A program made the translations under genes and the position numbers. From Candidatus Parvarchaeota archaeon (GTDB taxonomy: Archaea > Nanobdellota > Nanobdellia > Parvarchaeales > Parvarchaeaceae), in assembly GCA_025920305.1 (NCBI GenBank), contig JAPDMB010000029.1, forward strand, positions 1 to 5,449: a DNA stretch of 5,449 bases. Reading direction: 5' to 3'. This document shows, piece by piece, positions 1 through 5,449 of this stretch. Position 1 is the stretch's first letter; the number at the start of each line of letters is the position of its first letter. Below the pieces are notes generated by a model that was given only the letters and a program-made list of their open reading frames with translations, was not told where the DNA came from and ran no database searches.

Positions 1-3000
1 TGCGAGTATACTGGCAACCCATTATAAGTGACATAGAACCTCGTGGAATTAAGATACTGCACCGTAAGTCCAGAGCCTATATCGCCGCTGCCTAAATACT
101 CGTTTGACGCATTTAAAAGTACGGCTCTTATATAGCTGAAAGTGCTTGGTACCTGACAGAATATCTGACCATCACCTAAGTTATATTCTCCCGGACCTAC
201 CTGAGAAACTGAACTATCGTTGGAGCCAACGCCGTAGTTCACGAGATTACATGAGAACGGCGTATCATTTATATAGTAGAGATAAGCATTGACATTCTTA
301 TTGATGGTGGAAAGAGGAGTGTATGAAAACACGAACGAAACGCCGTTCGACAATGAAACGCTGCTATTCGGCATTATCAAGGTAGTATTATAGTACCCAG
401 TTGCATTGTTGCCCCTGGTGAAGTTCGCAGCGACTACAAAAGCATTACTTTTCTCGATATTAGACATGTTTATTGAGGAGGAGTTATACATTGACACGCT
501 GAACGGCCCGCCGACCGACTGGATTAGGATTGTGTAATTTTGATACTGAGTCGATCTGCAGTTGTTGTTTATATATGAGCTGCTTATGCTCACGACGCCA
601 GAGGAGTTAGTAGTTAAAGTTTGAACAGGGAAACTGCAGCCGCTTTGAGGGGAGATTATCACCTTAATGCCGCTGAAAGGACTAGGGTTCGTCAATATTC
701 TCATAGATGTGAATCTTATTATCGAAGGATAGTTAGAGGCAGCATCAGCTATAAGTTTAAACCCATATGAGTTTGCGGGAAAGGAGAATTCAGGGGAGAA
801 CTTTACTCCGGAATTCATAGTATGGTTGAAGAAGAAGTAGCTGTTGTTTAAGCTGGAATATAAGCTGCTCTCCTGCCCGCTGCCTAAGTAGAGCATTGCT
901 TCCTTATAGTAGGAAGTCTGAGTGGACTGTATACTAGTGCTCTGTGTCTGGAACGAAACGGTAGAACCTGGGTAATATGGCACATTGTTATAGTTCAATA
1001 CGACCGGAGAGGCATAAGGCATAAACAGAATGCCTCTCCATCTCATTATCACCTCGTTCTGATAAGGAGAGGTTTGCCCATAGACAGTCTTCAGAAGATA
1101 GTTTATATTGGATGGGGAAGATGGCTGTACAAACCAGTATACGCTGAAATCATTGAGGTTATCCTGCGAGGCAAAGCAGGCAATCTGCGAGTTCTTTATA
1201 TTGGACTGTGAGATTGAGGGGTAGTACCCGGTGCCGTTCAGTTTCGAAACGGTTAGACCAAACGAGACATTCAATTTCTGTGACGTATTCTTAAGCGCGC
1301 TTACACTGAAATTGAAATTATTATCATAGATTGATACATTTGCAAATGGCATACTTGTAAGGTTGAACTTATAAGATACAATATACTGCCATATTGGAGA
1401 CGGAGTACCGCTGGTCGGATTCAGGTATTCGCTGTTATGTATGGCTGATGCATTTTCAGTAGAAGATGGTACTAGATCAGGTCCATAAGTGTGATAAAGC
1501 GTGACGCCCGGTGCTTGATCATAAAAGCTCACATTGAAGGTGTTCCCGAAGAACACACTTATGTTCTCCCCGCTTTCCATCAGTTTCTCAAATACAGGCA
1601 TGGGTATGTTGACTGTGAAAGATGCAGTCCCACCCGGGGCTATTATAGGCACCCTTGTATCGCTGGAATTCGCGAAATCCATAAATGTGTTCGCTGACCT
1701 TATCGCATGTCCATCATAGTATATCCACATGCCCAGCAGAGAGTTATTGTAAGGCCCATTTATGTACCCGTATGGCGAGTTTTGGAATATCTGAGCGATC
1801 GGCATGTCCTGCAGCTGATTTGAGGGAGTCGTGACGTACATCGCAGTTTCAGAGCCATTTATATATCTTATCTGGAACACGCTGTTGAAATTAACGCTGG
1901 ACAACTCGTCCAGGAAATTCTGATATAATCCGAACTGGTTGGAGAGGGATTGCTGGCTCGAATAGAACATCTTTGATATGTTCGTGTTGTTGTACAGTAC
2001 AACCAGATAAGGCGCAGTTATGTTGCCGTTTCCCACGTTTTTGACGGTTATTATCAATGGAACCACGGAGCTGTTCGAATTAAACGACGGACAGTCATAA
2101 CTTCTAGTCGTGAACATTGTTGAATTAGCAAGCGGGTTAGTCAGGTTCTTCTGCCCGCCGAACAGCCCGCAGTACTGGCCGCCGTTGTTTGCTATGACTA
2201 TACTGCTTATCCATGCATCTGTGACATTGTAAGGGACTATGCCATACTTCGTACATGTAGGGTCACCTATGAATATGCCGTCCTTGAAGTTCATGTAATT
2301 GCCTGATTGGATCGAACTATCGACTACGCCGGATGTAGAGACCGTCGTAAAGCAGTTGGTATCGTTGAAAAGACCGTTGCATTCTCCTATAGCTACGGAG
2401 TAATTCTCTGATTGAGTCGGCGGTATTATCCTTGTGTATCCAGGGGAATTGTATTGCCCGGTGTTTTCATTGAATGAATCATTATAGAAGCAGAAGCTGT
2501 CCATGACCCTCGATTCAAAGATATTCAGAGGATTCTGCTGGGTATTGAACTTGTTCTGGGCATAGCCCGGAGTGTAAGGGTTATACTCTATGTCGTTGAC
2601 ATAAGTTTCCGGAGTACTTGCATAGCCGGAGAGTGGAGACGGATTAGAAAGCACAGTGTTATAGTATGATGGAGGTGTACAGCCAGCTCTCGTAGTGCAA
2701 CTAACGGGCGAGTGAGTTGCTTCGTAATCCCAAATCCTATAAGGGGATATCTGGTTTACGCTTGAGCCGTTCTCGAAGGTACATGAAGGACCTACGTATG
2801 ATCCTTGCTGATAATTGCATATTGGCAGGACACCATCGATTTTGAAGATCATAGGGGTGAAAATAAACTGCGGCTTGATGATGTCTCCGAACACGTCCAG
2901 CTCCGGCAGAATATTAGGAAAGTATCCAGACTCTAAATTAGGTACGGTATAAGCCGAAACATTCGATTGAGTGAGCGCATAAGTTATATTAGGAGGGGCA

Positions 3001-4160
3001 CCGGCTGTAGTTTGATACGTTAATATTATATCCTTGCTTTCGTAGGCATATCCCACCCTTCCTATCCCACCTGTGTAGTTTATCGGAGTGTCGAAGAAAT
3101 TAGAAACGTTGTAGTAGATGCTGTCTCCATTGTTCCCTGCTGGGAAGTTGGCATAATTCAACCCTGGTTCGGTGAAATTGAAAGACGAGTCAAAGAAATG
3201 CAGAGCCGAATAGGAAAACATGCCAGAGGCTTGGTAGAACTGCTGGGCGTAGAATGGGTTATCGAGTCCGCCTGTATCAAAAGGAAACAGGGCGTACAAA
3301 GCTGACACACCTCCAGGTATATTCGATGCTTCTCCTACAGATGAAGTAAAGCCGCTCAAGGTCATAATCGCATTTTCAGTTGTACTTCCAAACACGGTGC
3401 CAGAGTTAGGGATGAAAGTACTGCCACATGATACAGCCGGAACGATAAAAGTAGCAGTGCCGGTTGGAGTCCCGCCTTGAGCTGCATTCAGACTATCACC
3501 GCTATTGGGGTTCGTAACAAAGAATGGAAAGCTGTAATTTATCGCAAATGCATAACTACCAAATTGACTACTAAATGGATAGCCAACTAAGTTGGTCCAG
3601 TCAACGAAGTTATCAGTTCTGTTGTAGTAGTAGTTTACAACCATCGAAGACAGAAATGGCTGATAGGTAGCAGCCGAGAAAAGTTCATATGGATAAGCCG
3701 GCACTGAACCTGCGCTTTGTGGGTAGCCAAACCAGCCCACCAAAGATGTTGAAGTAACAGGATTTTGCGGGGTGTCGGCTGCGATGCACTGCTCACCGCG
3801 GCCCAAAAATCTGCATTTATAGGTCACGCTCAGCTGAGAGTAATATGTACACGTGGATCCTGAGATCGTACCTGGAATAAATCCCTCTCCATATTGGTAT
3901 ATGTAATCGATAGTCAAAATATTCGGATTCGCACTCTCCTGCTCGTTGTTTTCAATCACCTGCTGAGGTGTTGGATCTGAAGACTGCTGGAAAGTATTAA
4001 CATGATACGTGTCAGCGCCGTAAGTTGACACTTTGCTGCTGGATCCATAGAAATTATTATGATGTGCCGCATATGAATAAACAAAGAAACCGATAACTGC
4101 GATGAGTACAAGAACGAGAAGGACATCCAACTTCTTTCCCTGCTTAATATTGATCTCCAT
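1..4160 (-). CDS. Giant secreted, Ser/Thr/Asn/Tyr-rich surface glycoprotein (5' part; 3' end beyond the left edge)
   Basis: I do not recognise a named family. The frame runs from ATG at 4160 to the left edge without a stop (1386 codons, last full codon at 3-5), so the C-terminus is missing. Residues 1-10 carry three Lys, followed by a hydrophobic helix (about 11-31) ending in SYAA, either a signal peptide cleaved after A31 or an N-terminal anchor. A Gln/Asn/Ser-rich linker (about 40-80) follows, then a beta-type ectodomain with no further membrane segment. It has about 44 N-X-S/T sequons and 19 Cys (14 at 104-690, none at 691-994, five at 995-1335). Residues 697-862 look CARDB-like and 1160-1212 Ig-like. 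In the last 300 visible residues only 22 are K/R/D/E, and 138 are S/T/N/Q/Y. The inferred role is an S-layer, adhesin or cell-contact protein outside the cell. It lies 2 nt after the upstream surface-protein gene, which suggests translational coupling. In-frame starts at 4172 (ATG) and 4166 (TTG) are also possible. The coding call is firm; the function is not. Confidence 0.93.
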   Translation of the reverse strand, partial: MEINIKQGKKLDVLLVLVLIAVIGFFVYSYAAHHNNFYGSSSKVSTYGADTYHVNTFQQSSDPTPQQVIENNEQESANPNILTIDYIYQYGEGFIPGTISGSTCTYYSQLSVTYKCRFLGRGEQCIAADTPQNPVTSTSLVGWFGYPQSAGSVPAYPYELFSAATYQPFLSSMVVNYYYNRTDNFVDWTNLVGYPFSSQFGSYAFAINYSFPFFVTNPNSGDSLNAAQGGTPTGTATFIVPAVSCGSTFIPNSGTVFGSTTENAIMTLSGFTSSVGEASNIPGGVSALYALFPFDTGGLDNPFYAQQFYQASGMFSYSALHFFDSSFNFTEPGLNYANFPAGNNGDSIYYNVSNFFDTPINYTGGIGRVGYAYESKDIILTYQTTAGAPPNITYALTQSNVSAYTVPNLESGYFPNILPELDVFGDIIKPQFIFTPMIFKIDGVLPICNYQQGSYVGPSCTFENGSSVNQISPYRIWDYEATHSPVSCTTRAGCTPPSYYNTVLSNPSPLSGYASTPETYVNDIEYNPYTPGYAQNKFNTQQNPLNIFESRVMDSFCFYNDSFNENTGQYNSPGYTRIIPPTQSENYSVAIGECNGLFNDTNCFTTVSTSGVVDSSIQSGNYMNFKDGIFIGDPTCTKYGIVPYNVTDAWISSIVIANNGGQYCGLFGGQKNLTNPLANSTMFTTRSYDCPSFNSNSSVVPLIITVKNVGNGNITAPYLVVLYNNTNISKMFYSSQQSLSNQFGLYQNFLDELSSVNFNSVFQIRYINGSETAMYVTTPSNQLQDMPIAQIFQNSPYGYINGPYNNSLLGMWIYYDGHAIRSANTFMDFANSSDTRVPIIAPGGTASFTVNIPMPVFEKLMESGENISVFFGNTFNVSFYDQAPGVTLYHTYGPDLVPSSTENASAIHNSEYLNPTSGTPSPIWQYIVSYKFNLTSMPFANVSIYDNNFNFSVSALKNTSQKLNVSFGLTVSKLNGTGYYPSISQSNIKNSQIACFASQDNLNDFSVYWFVQPSSPSNINYLLKTVYGQTSPYQNEVIMRWRGILFMPYASPVVLNYNNVPYYPGSTVSFQTQSTSIQSTQTSYYKEAMLYLGSGQESSLYSSLNNSYFFFNHTMNSGVKFSPEFSFPANSYGFKLIADAASNYPSIIRFTSMRILTNPSPFSGIKVIISPQSGCSFPVQTLTTNSSGVVSISSSYINNNCRSTQYQNYTILIQSVGGPFSVSMYNSSSINMSNIEKSNAFVVAANFTRGNNATGYYNTTLIMPNSSVSLSNGVSFVFSYTPLSTINKNVNAYLYYINDTPFSCNLVNYGVGSNDSSVSQVGPGEYNLGDGQIFCQVPSTFSYIRAVLLNASNEYLGSGDIGSGLTVQYLNSTRFYVTYNGLPVYS
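525..683 (-). other. Ig-like / carboxypeptidase-regulatory-like beta segment of the giant protein (tentative)
   Basis: Residues 1160-1212 contain 'PFSGIKVIISPQSG', then 'QTLTTNSSGVVSIS' and a Cys-bearing loop. A 'G-hydrophobic-V-x-hydrophobic' strand followed about 20 residues later by 'T-T-N-S-S-G-V-V-S' is typical of invasin/Ig-like and carboxypeptidase-regulatory folds in surface proteins. C1175 and C1201 are placed so that they could link the strand to the loop. The family is not certain. Confidence 0.35.
1575..2072 (-). other. CARDB-like beta-sandwich segment within the giant protein (tentative)
   Basis: Residues 697-726 read as 'VVPLIITVKNVGNGN' followed by 'ITAPYLVVLYNNT', the pattern of CARDB and related adhesion domains (hydrophobic strand, T-V-K-N-x-G-N, then a strand ending in LY). 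Residues 840-850 (IIAPGGTASFT) with the strand after them resemble the closing half, where 'L.PG.sa.ft' is usual. The two halves lie over 100 residues apart, so either another domain is inserted or two modules are involved. The whole stretch lacks Cys, unlike the regions on either side. Confidence 0.4.
4068..4160 (-). other. Signal peptide or N-terminal membrane anchor of the giant protein
   Basis: Residues 1-31 start with the charged segment MEINIKQGKK, then a hydrophobic run LDVLLVLVLIAVIGFFVYSY and AA. S29-Y30-A31 followed by A32 gives small residues at -3 and -1, compatible with signal peptidase I after A31. An uncleaved anchor is equally possible. The Lys before the helix fit a cytoplasmic N-terminus. 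This shows export across the membrane and makes the remaining 1350 or more residues extracellular. Confidence 0.85.
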
Positions 4161-4162
4161 AT

Positions 4163-5449
4163 TCAACCGCATAACCTCAATGCTTCATTCGGAGTCAAGC
4201 ACTCATGAGATGATAGACTATAGCTGATCTCATCCGATGAGCCAGCCTGCAGAAATCCGCTTGACGGACTAGGCGAGTAGACAGTGGTGTAATAATCGCC
4301 GGTTGGACATGAATTTGATGTGACTGTTATACAGCTATCAGAAGCGGTGAACTGATAGCTACCAGGAGCTGTGGTGAAAGAGATTGAAGAGCTGGTTGAA
4401 CTGCTCTTCAAGCTGCCGTATGTCATGGCCCAAACTGCACCGCTTGGAAGGTTATTCTCCGTAAAGAAGGTTGTAACCTGCGGCTGCGGTGTTGGCGTAG
4501 ATATAGATGTAAGCAGAGACACGGTTTCCTCCCCCACTAATTCGAAATCAGGGTATATCGGATTGTATATATAAAGATTTTGCATATTTAATGCGTTATT
4601 GTTGAAGAGATAGCTGCCGTTCACCAAGGTGGCCGTATTAGAACTCAGCTGGGCGTTAGTCACGCATGCAAACTGCTCGTATAACCTGGTAGAACTTATA
4701 TGGTAGATCGAAGGCGGAATGGAGGAGTTGTCGACCAAGACCAGGCCGGACGGCAGGAAATACGGTGCATTGACTGCTGAACTTGAATAGTTGTTGATAG
4801 AGTCGCTGCTGGTCGAGCCGGGCATGAAGAAGAATGGGAAGACCGCAGATCCGTTGTAATCGTACTTTGGATCATAGGTCACATTTTCCCCGTATACAAA
4901 GTAAATCGTCGGCGGCACGTCCTCAGTCAGATTTATCCATATATCGCCGCTTGTGTACTGGCCGCTAGGACCAAGCGTTATAAGCGGCGTCTGGTTCCAC
5001 CAGGAGAGCTGAATCACCTTGCCTGAAGGATAAACTCCGAATATCTCCAAGTCATTATAGGTGAGATAGTAGAAGTTGAAACCACTGGTTAAGGTGATGA
5101 AGCCGGCGTAACTACTGTCGAACTTTTCAGGGTTCGAGATTGTCATCTGATTGAAGAAGGTGTTGACAAATGGCTCCCCCTGCTGGAAGCCGAATTGGCC
5201 CACCAGGGTTGGATTCAAATTAGATGCACTCATATAAGGCGAGATGGAGATGCGAGGTATATAATTGGGGTAATAATTTTGAGCGAAGATGTACTCTATG
5301 GAGTCGTTCGCGGGCACGCCGGTTGTCGATACCCCTATCAGCCCTACGCCAGCCTTCGACGGCTGCGGGTAAGTGTAAGAGTTGATCAAATTATAATTCG
5401 AATATCCACTCAATGAACACGATCCATCGATGCAGAAGTTGCTCAATTC
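4163..5449 (-). CDS. Secreted surface protein with a C-terminal 'FTE..LPSG' beta-sandwich module (N-terminus beyond the right edge)
   Basis: The frame is open from the right edge to TGA at 4165-4163. A TTG at 5446 could be read as a start, but it lies 3 nt from the edge, the frame continues through the preceding GAA, and no signal peptide follows, so I treat the gene as 5'-truncated. Numbered from that TTG, 427 residues are seen. Residues 1-315 are a Ser/Asn/Tyr/Pro-rich, probably beta-rich ectodomain of no family I recognise. Residues 317-323 are a linker (TPTPQPQ), 324-412 the 'TTFFTENNLPSGAVWAM' module, and 413-427 a tail with C416 and C426. There are eight N-X-S/T sequons (N47, 151, 172, 188, 198, 219, 240, 276) and seven Cys. 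No C-terminal membrane helix or sorting tail is present, so attachment must come from the missing N-terminus or from partner proteins. It is probably co-transcribed with the giant gene downstream. Thermopsin-type proteases can carry similar modules, but I see no protease signature here. Confidence 0.9.
   Translation of the reverse strand, partial: ELSNFCIDGSCSLSGYSNYNLINSYTYPQPSKAGVGLIGVSTTGVPANDSIEYIFAQNYYPNYIPRISISPYMSASNLNPTLVGQFGFQQGEPFVNTFFNQMTISNPEKFDSSYAGFITLTSGFNFYYLTYNDLEIFGVYPSGKVIQLSWWNQTPLITLGPSGQYTSGDIWINLTEDVPPTIYFVYGENVTYDPKYDYNGSAVFPFFFMPGSTSSDSINNYSSSAVNAPYFLPSGLVLVDNSSIPPSIYHISSTRLYEQFACVTNAQLSSNTATLVNGSYLFNNNALNMQNLYIYNPIYPDFELVGEETVSLLTSISTPTPQPQVTTFFTENNLPSGAVWAMTYGSLKSSSTSSSISFTTAPGSYQFTASDSCITVTSNSCPTGDYYTTVYSPSPSSGFLQAGSSDEISYSLSSHECLTPNEALRLCG
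4174..4178 (-). promoter_or_regulatory. Shine-Dalgarno GAGGT for the downstream giant gene, inside the end of the upstream gene
   Basis: GAGGT on the minus strand matches part of the archaeal consensus GGAGGTGAT. It sits 13 nt before ATG 4160, which is long, but 7 nt before an in-frame TTG at 4166-4164, which is ideal. That TTG overlaps the upstream TGA as TTGA. It is only 1 nt before ATG 4172, too close to serve it. By spacing alone the TTG is the best start; by codon strength the ATG at 4160 is. The protein differs by only two residues between them. Confidence 0.55.
4211..4477 (-). other. C-terminal 'FTE..LPSG..W' beta-sandwich module of the upstream protein
   Basis: Residues 324-412 (numbered from TTG 5446) begin TTFFTENNLPSGAVWAM. 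They continue with a Ser-rich turn, SISFTTAPGSYQF (about 354-366) and end near SPSPSSGFLQAGSS. The order FTE-x-LPSG-x-x-W, Ser-rich strand, 'SFTT.PGSYQF', then 'SPSSG' is what I recall as a repeated module in archaeal exported proteins, including some annotated as thermopsin-like, where the usual form is close to 'FTESGLPSGTSW'. C372 and C380 lie in an insert about eight residues apart and could pair. The match is from memory, not from a search. Confidence 0.65.

Noticed and set aside
1491..1719. Two overlapping plus-strand open frames of 68 and 61 codons
   Set aside because: They lie opposite the continuous 1386-codon minus-strand frame, have no ribosome-binding site I can see, and their products do not look like real proteins. 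They are antisense shadows.
2521..2640. Possible short peptide repeat around PGYAQ and SGYAS
   Set aside because: Only a few residues (Gly-Tyr-Ala, Pro-rich) recur and the spacing is irregular; it fits general low-complexity composition.
4068..4160. Type IV pilin or archaellin (class III) signal peptide
   Set aside because: The Lys-rich start followed by a hydrophobic helix is suggestive, but the junction reads KQGKKLDV, without the Lys/Arg-Gly or Lys/Arg-Ala cleavage motif just before the helix, and the protein is far too long.
4371..4574. Plus-strand open frame of 67 codons
   Set aside because: It is antisense to the beta-sandwich module and linker of the upstream gene; the Cys/Gly-Val run is the complement of the Pro/Thr linker codons.
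4566..4576. TATA-box-like CTTTATATATA on the minus strand, about 400 nt before the giant gene
   Set aside because: It encodes the Tyr/Ile-rich stretch NLYIYNP inside the upstream gene, has no clear purine-rich BRE just upstream, and is too far from the start to argue for a separate promoter.
5195..5416. Plus-strand open frame of 73 codons
   Set aside because: It is antisense to the upstream coding region, with Arg/Ile-rich text typical of a shadow frame.

Overview
The window lies entirely within a minus-strand block of two very large, secreted, surface-type proteins. It suggests an archaeon: GAGGT fits an archaeal Shine-Dalgarno, and the upstream protein ends in a 'FTE..LPSG..W' beta-sandwich module that I recall from exported proteins of Thermoplasmata and of ARMAN-type DPANN archaea (Micrarchaeota-like). 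The proteins are rich in Ser/Thr/Asn/Tyr and poor in charge, which would suit the surface of an acidophile. This lineage guess is an inference, made without any search.

Layout, in the direction of transcription (right to left). From the right edge to 4163 is the 3' part of a first gene. At least 428 residues are visible, the reading frame is still open at the window edge, and no signal peptide is seen. It ends in a Pro-rich linker, the beta-sandwich module and a short two-cysteine tail. After a 2-nt gap, or a TTGA stop/start overlap if the upstream TTG is used, a second gene begins at 4160. It stays open for 1386 codons to the left edge without a stop; I checked every codon by hand. It starts with a Lys-rich segment and a hydrophobic helix (signal peptide or membrane anchor). 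A long extracellular-type ectodomain follows, with about 44 N-X-S/T sequons and 19 cysteines, a CARDB-like segment in the middle and an Ig-like segment near the left end.

The two genes almost touch, share composition and point the same way, so they are probably one transcription unit making two partner cell-surface glycoproteins (S-layer, adhesin or cell-contact material). The exact function cannot be read from the sequence. Apart from the junction there is essentially no non-coding DNA. I see no tRNA, rRNA, CRISPR array, insertion sequence, terminator or convincing internal promoter, and the plus strand holds only chance open frames.
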